From Candidatus Gastranaerophilales bacterium (lineage in GTDB: Bacteria > Cyanobacteriota > Vampirovibrionia > Gastranaerophilales > Gastranaerophilaceae), in contig CALUYT010000021.1 of NCBI GenBank assembly GCA_944325085.1, positions 1 to 64,000 on the forward strand: 64,000 bases of DNA, in the 5' to 3' direction. A model generated the notes under the pieces. The model had not been told where the DNA came from. It did no database searches and saw only the letters and a list, made by a program, of their open reading frames with translations. Below, one piece after another: positions 7,287 to 17,011 of this stretch. Position numbers and translations under genes: made by a program. How positions within the stretch are numbered: the stretch's first letter is position 1; each line of letters begins with the position of its first letter.

Positions 7287-7325
7287 TAAAAAAGGGCACC
7301 TTTTATAAAAGGTGCCCTTAAAAAC
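7287..7325 (-). terminator. intrinsic terminator of the symporter/ACT operon
   Basis: A strong stem AAGGGCACC/GGTGCCCTT extended by T4/A4, followed on the minus strand by a T run. It lies 15 bases beyond the ACT gene stop codon. Confidence 0.9.
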
Positions 7326-7340
7326 TTTACTAGCATATCA

Positions 7341-7616
7341 TTAAATCTTATGCATATTATCAAAGATTTCTTTTTTCTGAACCCAAATTTCCATACCTAA
7401 ATTTTCACCGGTATTAACTAACGCTTCTTTTATTTCTTTAAATGAATATTTAGATTTGGCAATATCACAAAGCATAAACATAACAAAGTGTCCTTGCATT
7501 AGTGTTTGTTTGATATCTTCGATATTAACTTCGTATTTTGCTAATACTGAAGTTACGCTAGCTACGATTCCAATTTTATCAATTCCAGAAACGGTAACAA
7601 TAATTTGATCTGACAT
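7341..7616 (-). CDS. ACT domain-containing protein (UPF0237 type)
   Basis: A 91-aa single ACT domain, a small ligand-binding fold that usually senses amino acids. IIVTVSGIDKIGIVASVTSVLAKYEVNIEDI has the GxDxxGIVAxVTxxLA pattern of the family in its first 30 residues, and the second half has HFVMFMLCDI. Its ATG lies one base after the symporter stop codon, so the two are translated together. A regulatory partnership with amino acid uptake is a fair inference; the ligand is unknown. Confidence 0.85.
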   Translation of the reverse strand: MSDQIIVTVSGIDKIGIVASVTSVLAKYEVNIEDIKQTLMQGHFVMFMLCDIAKSKYSFKEIKEALVNTGENLGMEIWVQKKEIFDNMHKI

Positions 7617-7617
7617 A

Positions 7618-9183
7618 TTATGCTTCCTCCTTCACTTCAACAGGAACTGTAGCTACTTGAGCTTCTTCAAACCATTGTTTATTAACTAATCTACCAACAT
7701 TATGTTTAATGCAATATGTTTTTAAATCCTTTTTGATTTCTGGGGCTAATATATAAAGAACTATAATATTAGGTACACACATTGCAATCATCATTGCGTC
7801 AGTAATGTTAATAACAGATTCAACATTCATAACTGAACCAATTACAATAAATATACAGTATACAATGTTAAATGATAAAGCTCTTTTCTTACCTTCACCA
7901 ACTAAGAAAGTCCAAGCTTTTTGAGAATAATAAGCCCAAGAAATTAATGTTGATAGAGCAAACATAACAGCGATTGCTGATAAAATATATGGGAAAAATG
8001 GAATTACTGATTGGAATGCATTTGATGCAAGTTCAATACCTGATATTTTTCCGATATGAGTAGTTTTCAAAACTCCTGAGAATATAATTGCAAAAGAAGT
8101 GAACAAGCATAAAACGCCTGTTAAAAATGTTTCTAATAAAGCAACAAAACCTTGAGAAACAGCTTCTTTTGTTTGAGCTGTAGCATATACAATAGCTGCA
8201 GCACCTGTACCAGCTTCATTTGATTGAACAGATCTTCTTAAACCTAAAATGATTGTTCCAAAAACCCCGCCGGCTACAGCTGTTGGATGGAATGCTTCTT
8301 TTAGGATTAAAAGTAGAGCACTTGGAATATTACTTATATTTGCAAATATAACGATTAAACCTGAGATTATGTACATAATACACATTGTAGGAACTAAAAC
8401 TGTTGTAACTTTAGCTATACTTTTTATACCGCCAACAACAACTAATCCGATAAGGATTGCAACAACTAAACCAACAACCCAAGTCCAACCGTGTAAGAAA
8501 CTGTGTTCTCCCCCAGTTATGAATACTAATTGGTGAGCAGTTTGGTTTATCTGAATCATGTTACCGCCGGTAATACCACCGCCAATACAAAGAATAGCAA
8601 ATACAACTGATAACGGTTGTCCTAACCAACGCATATTCTTTCTGGTCAAACCATGTGCAATATAATGCATCGGTCCACCTGAAACTGAACCATCCATGTT
8701 AAATCTTCTATATTTAACAGCCAATGTTGCTTCTACAAATTTTATGGACATTCCAAGTAATGCTCCTAGAAAAATCCAAAATGCTGCACCAGGTCCACCT
8801 ATAGAAATAGAAATTGCAACACCAGCAATACTACCAATACCAATTGTACCGGATAAAGCTGTAGCTAAAGCTTGGAATGAAGAAACTTCACCACAACCAT
8901 CGTGGTGTTTTTCCGCAGGTTTTGCTACACTATCTATTGCGTGTTTAAATCCCCAAATTGCAACACCTTTAAAGTATATTGTAAAAAATATACCCGCAAT
9001 TAAAATCCAAAAAATAATTATTGGAACTTTAGAACCGCATATAGATATTGGGAAAAAGATTAAATTGGCGACTGCATCGGATATCGGAGCTATATGCTTA
9101 TCCATAAAAGCATCTACATTAAAAGCATAAGCACCCTGCATTCCAGACAACAGTAATGCTAGTAAAGTCATAAATCTTTTCAT
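7618..9183 (-). CDS. alanine/glycine:cation symporter family protein
   Basis: A 521-aa inner-membrane secondary transporter of the AGCS family that moves alanine or glycine with Na+ or H+. Typical family stretches are visible: GTIGIGSIAGVAISISIGGPGAAFWIF and GGPMHYIAHGL in shorter pieces (GGPGAAFWIFLGALLGM, VSGGPMHYI), RRSVQSNEAGTGAAAI, and SWAYYSQKAW near the end. About 10-11 membrane helices can be counted, with an N-terminal signal-like helix (MKRFMTLLALLLSGMQGAYA). It is first in an operon with the ACT protein. No glycine riboswitch is recognisable in the 229-base upstream gap. Confidence 0.9.
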   Translation of the reverse strand: MKRFMTLLALLLSGMQGAYAFNVDAFMDKHIAPISDAVANLIFFPISICGSKVPIIIFWILIAGIFFTIYFKGVAIWGFKHAIDSVAKPAEKHHDGCGEVSSFQALATALSGTIGIGSIAGVAISISIGGPGAAFWIFLGALLGMSIKFVEATLAVKYRRFNMDGSVSGGPMHYIAHGLTRKNMRWLGQPLSVVFAILCIGGGITGGNMIQINQTAHQLVFITGGEHSFLHGWTWVVGLVVAILIGLVVVGGIKSIAKVTTVLVPTMCIMYIISGLIVIFANISNIPSALLLILKEAFHPTAVAGGVFGTIILGLRRSVQSNEAGTGAAAIVYATAQTKEAVSQGFVALLETFLTGVLCLFTSFAIIFSGVLKTTHIGKISGIELASNAFQSVIPFFPYILSAIAVMFALSTLISWAYYSQKAWTFLVGEGKKRALSFNIVYCIFIVIGSVMNVESVINITDAMMIAMCVPNIIVLYILAPEIKKDLKTYCIKHNVGRLVNKQWFEEAQVATVPVEVKEEA

Positions 9184-9344
9184 TTTTTCATCTATCCTTT
9201 CGAACTACTATAAAAAAGGTTCAATTACCTGATAGGGTAAACCAACCAAATATCTACTAATAGTATAGCAAAAACATGCTACATGAAATAAATCTAGCCA
9301 TTTTATGTTACTAACTGTTACACAAAAAAATATATTATAACCTT

Positions 9345-9373
9345 TTTACAAATTGTAACTACTTGTTTATAAT
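9345..9373 (+). promoter_or_regulatory. promoter of the GH57 gene
   Basis: TTTACA (9345-9350), a 17-base spacer and TATAAT (9368-9373) lie 40 bases before the ATG. A second, weaker pair (TTGTTT at 9363, TACAAT at 9385) overlaps it. Confidence 0.55.
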
Positions 9374-9412
9374 TATTTCAATGCTACAATGATAATGAAA
9401 GGGTTAAGGTAA

Positions 9413-11680
9413 ATGATGAGTCAAGCCAAAAAATTATCGATAGCTTTTTATTGGCACATGCATCAACCTGTTTATTCCCTATCTGCAAATGGTGATTATT
9501 TAATGCCTTGGGTAAGACTTCATGCCGTAAAAGATTACCTTGATATGGCATTATGGGCTAAAAAATTCGACAAATTAAAATTGAATTTTAACTTTGTTCC
9601 AGTGCTGGTTGATTCAATAATTGATTATGCTAATGGTGCACATGATATTCATTCCAGATTAACCATAACCCCTGAAGATCAATTGACAAAAGAAGATAAA
9701 ATATTTATCTTAAATAATTTCTTCGACTCGAATTACCAAACAATGATCCTTCCTAATAATGAATATCATAGACTTTATCAAAAAATTCAAATTGAAGGAA
9801 CAAGTGATATATCAATATTTACAAATCAAGAATATGCAGATTTAATGGCACTTTTTAATCTGGCTTGGATTGATCCTTCTTTTAAAACTTCTAATACAGT
9901 ATTAAAAAAACTTGTTAAAAAAGAAAAAAATTATACTTTAGAAGATAGAATTGAAATTATCGACCAACAAAGAGAAATTATAAAAAAAATTATTCCAACA
10001 ATAAAAAAATTAGTTGAAAAAAATAAAATAGAAATAACAACAAGCCCTTATTACCACCCAATTTTACCAATTCTTTTAGATTATAAAAACATCAAAAAAA
10101 CACCTGTTCCAGATGAAGAATTATCTAATCTAAGAACTGAACTTGATGCAAAAATTCAAACTCAATCTGCTCTTGATAGAATTGAAGAAGTGTTTGGTAA
10201 AAGACCAAAAGGGATTTGGCCATCTGAACAATGCATAAACGGCAAAACTTTAGAAATGCTAAGTAATCTTGGCGTGGAATGGTCAATTTCAGATGAAGGC
10301 ATACTATCTAATTCAATTAATTTTGAATTTGAACACGATTTTAAAGGCTATTTAAACGAACCCTATCATTTGCTAAAAACTTATCAATACAAAACAAAAA
10401 ATTCTGATATCAAAATGATATTCAGAGATTCAACAATACCAAACTTGATAGGTTTTGAATACCCTAACCATAACCCTATTTCTACCGCAAATGACTTGTA
10501 CGATAGAATAAAAGTTATGCAAAGTAAAATATTATCATCTCCAGACAATGAACATCTTTTAACAATAGCTTTAGATGGTGAAAATTGCTGGGAAAATTAT
10601 ATGGAAGATGGTGCATCTTTCCTTAAAACTTTATATACACTAATAACTGAAGATGATACTTTAGAAACAGTTTTAATAAGTGATTACATAGAAAATGCTA
10701 AAGAAAACAAACTTTTAAATAAAATATCAGCAGGTTCTTGGATTAATCGAAACTTTAAATTATGGATAGATGAACCTGTAAAAGACTTAGCTTGGACATA
10801 TTTAAAACGTGTAAGACAAGATTTTTCGGCATTCGTAAAACGCGAACCTTTAAACCCTAATATTGAATTAGCAAGAAGAGAATTGTTCATCTGCGAAGGT
10901 AGTGACTGGTTCTGGTGGTATGGAGAACCAAACGATTCAGGACGAGATAATATATTTGATTTTATATTTAGAACACATTTGAAAAATATTTACAGATATT
11001 TGGATTTGGATGCTCCAAAATATTTAGATGAACCACTTTCAAATATTTCTACATCTAAACCTTCAAAATATCCGAAATTTTTAATTAGTCCTGCCATAGA
11101 TGGAAAAAATGTCATTGATGAAAATGATATTTGGAATAATGCCGGATATATAGAAATTCCTGATGGTCCGGTTCTTAGAGAATCAAAATTATTTGATAAG
11201 ATAAGATTTGGTAATGATGAAAATAATTTTTATTTAAAATTTCATCTAAATAAATACATTAAAGAAAGACCTGATTTACAAAATAGAACTTACCAAATGT
11301 ATATATATTTGAGAAAATCTACCCAAAAACAAGATTTAGCACCTGTAAGATTAATTCATAAAACTCAAAATATATTACCAATTTCTATGGAAAGATTTCA
11401 TAATGAAATTGTAATTTCTATACATAATAACGAACTAAAAGATATCAGAATCATAAAAGCTATTCCTGGTGATATGTGGATTATACAAAATTCTAAACCT
11501 ATAGAATATGCTTATGATGAAGTTCTAGACGTAAAAATTCCTTTTGAAATTTTAGATATTAAAAACGGTGAAACTCTTGAATTTCTATTCGTAAATGCGA
11601 ATAATGGAATTAAAGATTTCTATATCCCAAATGAAATGGTACTATCTGTAACCAGACCATCATTAATATTGAGAAAGTAA
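9413..11680 (+). CDS. glycoside hydrolase family 57 protein (alpha-glucanase type)
   Basis: A 755-aa GH57 enzyme acting on alpha-glucans such as glycogen or starch. All diagnostic regions are present: WHMHQPVY near residues 14-21, GIWPSEQ with the expected catalytic nucleophile Glu at 272, and LDGENCWENY with the expected acid/base Asp at 388. SWINRNFKLWIDEP matches the fifth GH57 region. From about residue 520 an all-beta C-terminal domain follows. No signal peptide is seen, so it is probably cytosolic and acts on storage glycogen. ATG-ATG at 9413/9416 follows AAAGGG. Exact specificity (amylase, amylopullulanase or glucanotransferase) cannot be decided. Confidence 0.88.
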   Translation: MMSQAKKLSIAFYWHMHQPVYSLSANGDYLMPWVRLHAVKDYLDMALWAKKFDKLKLNFNFVPVLVDSIIDYANGAHDIHSRLTITPEDQLTKEDKIFILNNFFDSNYQTMILPNNEYHRLYQKIQIEGTSDISIFTNQEYADLMALFNLAWIDPSFKTSNTVLKKLVKKEKNYTLEDRIEIIDQQREIIKKIIPTIKKLVEKNKIEITTSPYYHPILPILLDYKNIKKTPVPDEELSNLRTELDAKIQTQSALDRIEEVFGKRPKGIWPSEQCINGKTLEMLSNLGVEWSISDEGILSNSINFEFEHDFKGYLNEPYHLLKTYQYKTKNSDIKMIFRDSTIPNLIGFEYPNHNPISTANDLYDRIKVMQSKILSSPDNEHLLTIALDGENCWENYMEDGASFLKTLYTLITEDDTLETVLISDYIENAKENKLLNKISAGSWINRNFKLWIDEPVKDLAWTYLKRVRQDFSAFVKREPLNPNIELARRELFICEGSDWFWWYGEPNDSGRDNIFDFIFRTHLKNIYRYLDLDAPKYLDEPLSNISTSKPSKYPKFLISPAIDGKNVIDENDIWNNAGYIEIPDGPVLRESKLFDKIRFGNDENNFYLKFHLNKYIKERPDLQNRTYQMYIYLRKSTQKQDLAPVRLIHKTQNILPISMERFHNEIVISIHNNELKDIRIIKAIPGDMWIIQNSKPIEYAYDEVLDVKIPFEILDIKNGETLEFLFVNANNGIKDFYIPNEMVLSVTRPSLILRK

Positions 11681-11737
11681 ATCTTTAGAAAGAGCACCAA
11701 TTGCTAATACTTGAATTGTAAATAAAACTATCCCCAT
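11663..11737 (-). CDS. possible 24-aa hydrophobic peptide
   Basis: On the minus strand an ATG at 11737 preceded by AAAGGGGAAAATAAA opens a 24-codon frame that encodes a mostly hydrophobic peptide (MGIVLFTIQVLAIG...SQY). It overlaps the last 18 bases of the GH57 gene, tail to tail. An inverted repeat CCTTTAAT/ATTAAAGG (11748-11771) covers the ribosome site and could control it. The good ribosome site is the main support. It could be chance. Confidence 0.3.
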   Translation of the reverse strand: MGIVLFTIQVLAIGALSKDLLSQY

Positions 11738-11813
11738 TTTATTTTCCCCTTTAATTACATGTTATTAAAGGTAATTTTTACACTAAAATTGCGCAAATAT
11801 TAATATTTATTAC

Positions 11814-11846
11814 AAAAAAGTACCATATTATATATGGTACTTTTTA
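11814..11846 (-). terminator. intrinsic terminator after nadC
   Basis: A perfect stem AAAAAGTACCATA/TATGGTACTTTTT with a 5-base loop; symmetrical, so it can end both nadBC and transcripts arriving from the GH57 side. Confidence 0.85.
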
Positions 11847-11868
11847 AATATATTTGCAAAGTTAATAA

Positions 11869-12699
11869 CTACATATCTAAAGCAATATCTAATGTTGGAG
11901 CTTTTGCAACAATTGCACTTGAAGATATTATATCCACACCACATTCTGCAATAGCTCTAACTGTTTCCAAATGAACATTTCCGCTTGCTTCAACAATGGC
12001 TTTGTGATCTATCAACTTAACAGCTTCTTTCATTGTTTCTAAATCCATATTATCAAGCATTATAATATCAACCCCTAATGGCAAAGCTTCTTTTATTTGA
12101 TCAATATTATCACATTCTAATTCTATTTTATGAGCATGTGACAAATTTGCTTTTACCATTTTTACTGCATTTGTAACGGAGCCGGCAACTTGGATATGAT
12201 TATCTTTAATCATTGCACAATCTGAAAGATTAAATCTATGCAATGCTCCTCCACCAACTTTTACAGAATATTTTTCAAAGGCTCTAAAATTTGGAGTTGT
12301 TTTACGTGTATCAACAATTTTACAAGGTAAATCGCCTATTGCTTGTTGGTATTTGTGAGTTTCAGTAGCAATACCGCTCATTCGTTGAATATAATTTAGC
12401 GAAACTCTTTCACCAAGTAATAAATATTTACCAGGGCCGGACAATTTTGCAAGAACGTCACCTTTTTTAATTTTATCGCCATCTTTAAATAATAAATCAA
12501 CTTTTACTTTATCAGACAATATTTTAAACACAGTTTTAAATACATCTAAACCGCAAATTATACCATCACATCTGGAAACTAAAGAAGCTTCAAAAATTTT
12601 ACCTTCATCAACTATACTTTCAGTTGTAACATCGCCAAATCCGATATCTTCCATCAATGCTGATTTTACATGATCCTCAACATAAAAATTACTTAACAA
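11869..12699 (-). CDS. nadC: nicotinate-nucleotide pyrophosphorylase (carboxylating)
   Basis: Quinolinate phosphoribosyltransferase of de novo NAD synthesis. It is 276 aa with EDIGFGDVTTE, RNA-like family motif 'GERVSLNYIQRMSGIAT', VDTRKTTPNFRAFEKY, GGGALHRFNLSD and IKDNHI, all typical. The start is TTG at 12699, supported by AAAGGAG nine bases upstream inside the nadB 3' end. The reading frames overlap by 11 bases, so translation is coupled. nadA is not adjacent. Confidence 0.95.
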   Translation of the reverse strand: MLSNFYVEDHVKSALMEDIGFGDVTTESIVDEGKIFEASLVSRCDGIICGLDVFKTVFKILSDKVKVDLLFKDGDKIKKGDVLAKLSGPGKYLLLGERVSLNYIQRMSGIATETHKYQQAIGDLPCKIVDTRKTTPNFRAFEKYSVKVGGGALHRFNLSDCAMIKDNHIQVAGSVTNAVKMVKANLSHAHKIELECDNIDQIKEALPLGVDIIMLDNMDLETMKEAVKLIDHKAIVEASGNVHLETVRAIAECGVDIISSSAIVAKAPTLDIALDM

Positions 12700-14320
12700 A
12701 ATTTATTTCTCCTTTATATTTATCTACAATACTATGCTTACAATCTTCACTAGCGCTTAAATAATCTAATCTATAATGAGCGCCTCGAGATTCTTTTCTT
12801 GCTAAAGCCGAATTTATAATTAATCTTGCTGTGATAATCATATTTCTTAATTCATATTCGTTTTGATTTTTACATTTACAATTCCTATTAAATGTTTTAT
12901 CAATAATATTTAATGAATCAAGCGCATTTGATAGACTTTTTTCATCTCTATAAATGCCAACACCTTCCCACATTATCTCTCTAAGTTTATTTTTTAGACT
13001 ATCTACATCAACATTTGAAAAATCAATATTTTCTTCATACTTATCAAGTATAGATTTATATTTATTATGCAAAATACTTTTATCAAAAGTAACAATATCA
13101 TCACTAAATTTGATATTTTGTCCTACTTCATAAGCACAAACAACACATTCAAGTAATGAATTACTAGCTAGCCTGTTTCCGCCATGTAAGCCTGTTGATG
13201 AAACTTCGCCAATTGCATACAAGCCTTTTATAGATGTTTCTCCCTTCAAATTTGTTTTAACTCCACCCATAAAATAATGTGCAGCAGGAGCTACAGGAAT
13301 ATAATCTTTTGTAATATCAACGTTATATTCTAAACATTTTTTTGCAATTGTTGGAAAACGTTTTAATAATTTCTCCTTACCGATAACCGTTGCATTAAGA
13401 TATACATTTGGAACATTGTATTTATGCATTTGTGAATATATTGATCTTGCAACTATATCTCTTGGAGCTAATTCTTTTTTCTCATGATATTGCGCCATAA
13501 ATTCATTTCCAGATTTATCGCATAATTTTGCACCTTCACCTCTCACTGCTTCACTAATCAAAAATCTGTTATGATTTTTCTTATCATCAAAAGCTAAAGC
13601 TGTAGGGTGAAATTGTACAAATTCCATATCTTGCAATATTGCACCTGCATTATAAGCAATAGCAAAACCATCACCGGTTGCTCCTATTGGATTGGTCGTA
13701 TATTTATACAATTGTCCAATTCCGCCAGTTGCCAAAATTACATTATCTGAATAAACAACTTCATATTCACCAGTCAAATTATTAAAAATAATAACCCCCT
13801 GGCAAGTGTTATTATCTTTATCAATTAACAAATCTACAACCATAGATTCTTCATACAAATCTATATTTTTATTATCTTGAAAAGCTTTACATAGTGCAAT
13901 TTCCATTTCTCTGCCTGTTGCATCTCCTCCGGAATGAAGAATTCTTCTAACACTATGTGCGGCTTCCTTTGTTAATGTGAAATTTCCATTTTCATCTCGA
14001 TCAAACTCTACACCAAATTTTAGTAAATCTCTAACTACCTTATCAGAGTTTTCACTAATAAATTTAATAGTATTTAATTCACTTAAACCCGCACCGGCTT
14101 TTATTGTATCTTGCACATGAGACTCTACAGAATCTGACTTATTATCTTTTAAAACCGCAACCATACCCCCTTGCGCATAATAAGAATTGCTTTCTCCTAA
14201 TTTAGATTTTGTTACAAGTAAAACTCTATTTTTTCCGATATGTTGTTCTATTTTTAATGCAGCATATAACCCTGCAATACCACTACCAATAACAACTGCT
14301 GAATATTTAGATTCTCTCAT
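12689..14320 (-). CDS. nadB: L-aspartate oxidase
   Basis: FAD enzyme that oxidises aspartate to iminoaspartate, the first step of NAD synthesis. The 543-aa product begins with the dinucleotide-binding motif VVIGSGIAGLYAALKI and has SYYAQGGMVAV, HSVRRILHSGGDATG, QFHPTAL and the FAD-contact GLHGGNRLASNSLLECVV. Family length is normal. In anaerobes NadB can use fumarate as electron acceptor; which acceptor is used here is not shown. It leads the nadB-nadC operon. Confidence 0.95.
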   Translation of the reverse strand: MRESKYSAVVIGSGIAGLYAALKIEQHIGKNRVLLVTKSKLGESNSYYAQGGMVAVLKDNKSDSVESHVQDTIKAGAGLSELNTIKFISENSDKVVRDLLKFGVEFDRDENGNFTLTKEAAHSVRRILHSGGDATGREMEIALCKAFQDNKNIDLYEESMVVDLLIDKDNNTCQGVIIFNNLTGEYEVVYSDNVILATGGIGQLYKYTTNPIGATGDGFAIAYNAGAILQDMEFVQFHPTALAFDDKKNHNRFLISEAVRGEGAKLCDKSGNEFMAQYHEKKELAPRDIVARSIYSQMHKYNVPNVYLNATVIGKEKLLKRFPTIAKKCLEYNVDITKDYIPVAPAAHYFMGGVKTNLKGETSIKGLYAIGEVSSTGLHGGNRLASNSLLECVVCAYEVGQNIKFSDDIVTFDKSILHNKYKSILDKYEENIDFSNVDVDSLKNKLREIMWEGVGIYRDEKSLSNALDSLNIIDKTFNRNCKCKNQNEYELRNMIITARLIINSALARKESRGAHYRLDYLSASEDCKHSIVDKYKGEINFVK

Positions 14321-14505
14321 TTTAAAAGTCCCATATAATTTGTAGCTAAATAATTTTATATCAAACAGATAAATTTAGCTACAAAATAAATAAAATTATA
14401 ATATTAAACATAAAAAACATTCAAATTTAACATATAAAATAATAAAAAAAAATAATAACCACTCAATATATACAAAAAACACTTATCGCATAATTAAAAC
14501 CTCCA

Positions 14506-14511
14506 TATAAT
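14506..14511 (+). promoter_or_regulatory. -10 element of the response-regulator gene
   Basis: A perfect TATAAT lies 27 bases before the ATG; the corresponding -35 (TTATCG at 14483-14488) is poor. The 217-base gap upstream is very A/T-rich and otherwise shows nothing I can name. Confidence 0.4.
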
Positions 14512-14537
14512 AAAACTAAGCCGTAAGGAGCAAAATT

Positions 14538-15203
14538 ATGAATTCAACAATCAAATTACTTCTTGTAGAAGATCATAAACTAATGCGAGTAGGATTAAAA
14601 TCGCTATTTGAAGAACAAGATGGACTTGAAGTAACATCAGAAGCAAACAGTGGTAAAGATGCAATTGAAAAATTCAAAACAACACACCCAGATGTAACAC
14701 TTATGGATATTGGATTACCCGATATAACAGGTATAGACGCAACAAAAAAAATTCTTGAATTAAATACTAATGCAAAAGTCATAATCTTAACCTCCCATCT
14801 TAGTGAACAAGAAGTTTTAGAATCACTTCAATCTGGCGCTTGTGCTTATGTTATGAAAGATATAAATACTGATATTTTAAAAATGATAATCCAAACCATT
14901 AAAGATGGAGCAATGTGGATAGATCCACTGGCAGTACCCATTCTAAGAGATAAAAACTGTGGACTAATTCCACAAAGACAAATGTCCAGAGCCATGTTTA
15001 GAGAACAACATTCAAACCTGACACAAAGAGAATACGAAGTTCTAAAACTTGTGGTAGAAGGAAAATCCAATAACGAAATCGCACAAGCACTAACAATATC
15101 ATCTCATACAGCTAAAGCACACGTTTGTAATATCATTCAAAAATTACTAGTAGATGATAGAACTCAAGCTGCCGTAAAAGCACTAAAAGAAGGATTAGTT
15201 TAA
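14538..15203 (+). CDS. NarL/FixJ-family response regulator
   Basis: A 221-aa two-component regulator. The receiver domain (residues ~5-120) has acidic E11/D12, phospho-acceptor D57 in TLMDIGLPD and the conserved Lys in YVMKD. A LuxR-type helix-turn-helix follows (residues ~155-215: LTQREYEVLKLVVEGKSNNEIAQ). No histidine kinase is adjacent, so it is an orphan. AAGGAG precedes the ATG. Target genes are unknown. Confidence 0.9.
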   Translation: MNSTIKLLLVEDHKLMRVGLKSLFEEQDGLEVTSEANSGKDAIEKFKTTHPDVTLMDIGLPDITGIDATKKILELNTNAKVIILTSHLSEQEVLESLQSGACAYVMKDINTDILKMIIQTIKDGAMWIDPLAVPILRDKNCGLIPQRQMSRAMFREQHSNLTQREYEVLKLVVEGKSNNEIAQALTISSHTAKAHVCNIIQKLLVDDRTQAAVKALKEGLV

Positions 15204-15212
15204 AACACAACA

Positions 15213-15238
15213 AAGGGAACCGGAATACCGATTCCCTT
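15213..15238. terminator. hairpin between convergent genes
   Basis: AAGGGAA-C-CGG/CCG-A-TTCCCTT stem (one mismatch) 9 bases after the regulator stop and 25 after the minus-strand gene's stop. No clean T run on either side, so it is a weak terminator call. Confidence 0.5.
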
Positions 15239-15262
15239 GATACAGCTAATCACTATAGAAAG

Positions 15263-15568
15263 CTAAGCTGCATTTTCTTGCCTAATGTATTTCAAAACGT
15301 TACAAGCAACTTCTGATTGAACCTCGTTGGTAGAATCTTTTAAATACTCAAATGCCATAAACAAATACCTGTTTTTATCGTACCATCTCCGCATTTTATA
15401 ACCTCTAATACGGTCTAGATATATTTGCTTATTAGGCTCATACCCCGCCAACCTTAATTCTTTAAGCATCACTTTTGCATAGCGAGTACGATCCTCTTCT
15501 TTTGCCATCTCAATTTTACTAATGGCAATGCAAACATCTGGAGAAAGTTCATACCAACGATTACCCAT
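15263..15568 (-). CDS. RWYD-repeat protein A
   Basis: A 101-aa protein with no known domain that I recognise. It has two copies of a ~35-residue helical module beginning with R-W-Y: NRWYELSPDVCIAISKIEMA (residue ~3) and RRWYDKNRYLFMAFEYLK (residue ~59), each followed by a charged helix ending in a hydrophobic stretch. The same module occurs twice in the protein at 44539-44910. The product is cytosolic and starts after an AGGGAGGC-like site. It is convergent with the response regulator. Function unknown. Confidence 0.6.
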   Translation of the reverse strand: MGNRWYELSPDVCIAISKIEMAKEEDRTRYAKVMLKELRLAGYEPNKQIYLDRIRGYKMRRWYDKNRYLFMAFEYLKDSTNEVQSEVACNVLKYIRQENAA

Positions 15569-15689
15569 TAGGCCTCCCTAAATAAACTATATATCCCACA
15601 TATATATTATAAGATATCTTTTTAGGTATTTAAAGTCTAGTTCTTAAGAATTAATATATTCCTTAACACTTACTAATACTTTAAGACTA

Positions 15690-15725
15690 AAAAAGGTTAT
15701 CTGAGGGCTCAGATAACCTTTTTTA
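15690..15725 (-). terminator. intrinsic terminator of rimP-nusA
   Basis: AAAAGGTTATCTGA/TCAGATAACCTTTT stem with a short GGGC loop region and T tail, 20 bases past the nusA stop. Confidence 0.9.
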
Positions 15726-15743
15726 ATTATAAATATTTATCTA

Positions 15744-16991
15744 CTATTCAACTTCAGATTCTTCTGACATGCCAGAATCATCTACCATATCACTTTCATC
15801 AAGAGCTTGTTGATTCATTTCTTCTTCAATTTCTTCTTGCAATTCTTCAGAATCCACAACATCATCTACTGATGAATCTTCAGTTTCTTCTTCGTAATCA
15901 TAATTAGAAATATTTTGGCTTTCAGCTTGTTCCATTTGAGAAACAGATTTAATATCAATCTTCCAACCAGTCAATTTATGAGCTAAACGAACATTTTGAC
16001 CTTCTCTACCAATTGCAAGGCTAAGTTGATCATCAGGTACAACTACTAATGCTTCATGAGCATATTCATCATCTGCCATAATATCAACTGATACAACTCT
16101 AGCTGGAGATAAAGCATTTACGATATATTCAACAGGGTCTTCTGAATATCTTACGATATCAATCTTTTCATTTTTCAATTCACCAACGATAGTCTGAATT
16201 CTGCTACCTCTAGGTCCGATACAAGCTCCAACTGAATCAACTTCAGGATCATTTGACCATACGGCAATTTTTGTTCTATAACCAGCTTCACGAGAAATTG
16301 ATTTAATTTCTACAATTCCGTCTTCAATTTCTGGAACTTCAAGTTCAAATAGTTCTCTTACGATTTCTGCATGAGCGTGAGACACAATTACTTGTGGTAA
16401 TCTTGTTGTTTCTTTTACATTAAGAACAAAAACTCTAATTCTGTTACCCGGTTTATAATATTCACCAGGAATTTGTTCTTTTCTTGGCATAATCGCATCA
16501 GTTTTGCCAATGTTAACTATAACGTTTCTTCTATCATCAACTTTTTGAATTATACCTGTAATTAAAGTTCCTTTTTTATCAAGAAATTCATTTAATACAA
16601 GGTTTCTTTCAGCTTCTCTAATACGTTGTGTTAATACTTGGTTAGCTGCTTGAGCTGCAATTCTACCAAATTGTTCAGGTGTAACTTCTAATTTTACTTC
16701 ATCACCTAATTCAACATCTTCATCAATTTCTTTAGCTTCAGCTAATGAAATTTCATTATCTGGATCTTCTACACTTTCAACAACTGTTTTGCCTTTGAAA
16801 ATACCAATTTCGCCTGATTGCTCATCTAAAAATGCTTCTACATTTTCAATATCTTTTATTCTTAAGTGTTTTTTATATGCAGCAACCATTGCATCACATA
16901 AAGAAGATATAACAACTTCTTTAGAAATACCTTTTTCTCTTTCAAGTTCTTCGAAAACTTCATTCAAGTTTCCTGCACCAATTTTAATCAT
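15744..16991 (-). CDS. nusA: transcription termination/antitermination protein NusA
   Basis: RNA polymerase-associated factor for pausing, termination and antitermination. In the 415 aa, an N-terminal polymerase-binding domain (to ~125) is followed by an S1 domain (GTLITGIIQKVDDRRNVIVNIG in pieces) and two KH domains (VDSVGACIGPRGSRIQTIV and LSLAIGREGQNVRLAHKLTG). The last ~60 residues are acidic and disordered. It lacks the AR repeats of E. coli NusA, as in many phyla. It follows rimP by 20 bases; infB, the usual next gene, is absent because a terminator follows. Confidence 0.96.
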   Translation of the reverse strand: MIKIGAGNLNEVFEELEREKGISKEVVISSLCDAMVAAYKKHLRIKDIENVEAFLDEQSGEIGIFKGKTVVESVEDPDNEISLAEAKEIDEDVELGDEVKLEVTPEQFGRIAAQAANQVLTQRIREAERNLVLNEFLDKKGTLITGIIQKVDDRRNVIVNIGKTDAIMPRKEQIPGEYYKPGNRIRVFVLNVKETTRLPQVIVSHAHAEIVRELFELEVPEIEDGIVEIKSISREAGYRTKIAVWSNDPEVDSVGACIGPRGSRIQTIVGELKNEKIDIVRYSEDPVEYIVNALSPARVVSVDIMADDEYAHEALVVVPDDQLSLAIGREGQNVRLAHKLTGWKIDIKSVSQMEQAESQNISNYDYEEETEDSSVDDVVDSEELQEEIEEEMNQQALDESDMVDDSGMSEESEVE

Positions 16992-17011
16992 AATTATTCT
17001 CCTTTATATTA

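Noticed and set aside
9184-9412. Glycine riboswitch before the alanine/glycine symporter
   Set aside because: None of the conserved glycine-aptamer sequence is present on the minus strand.
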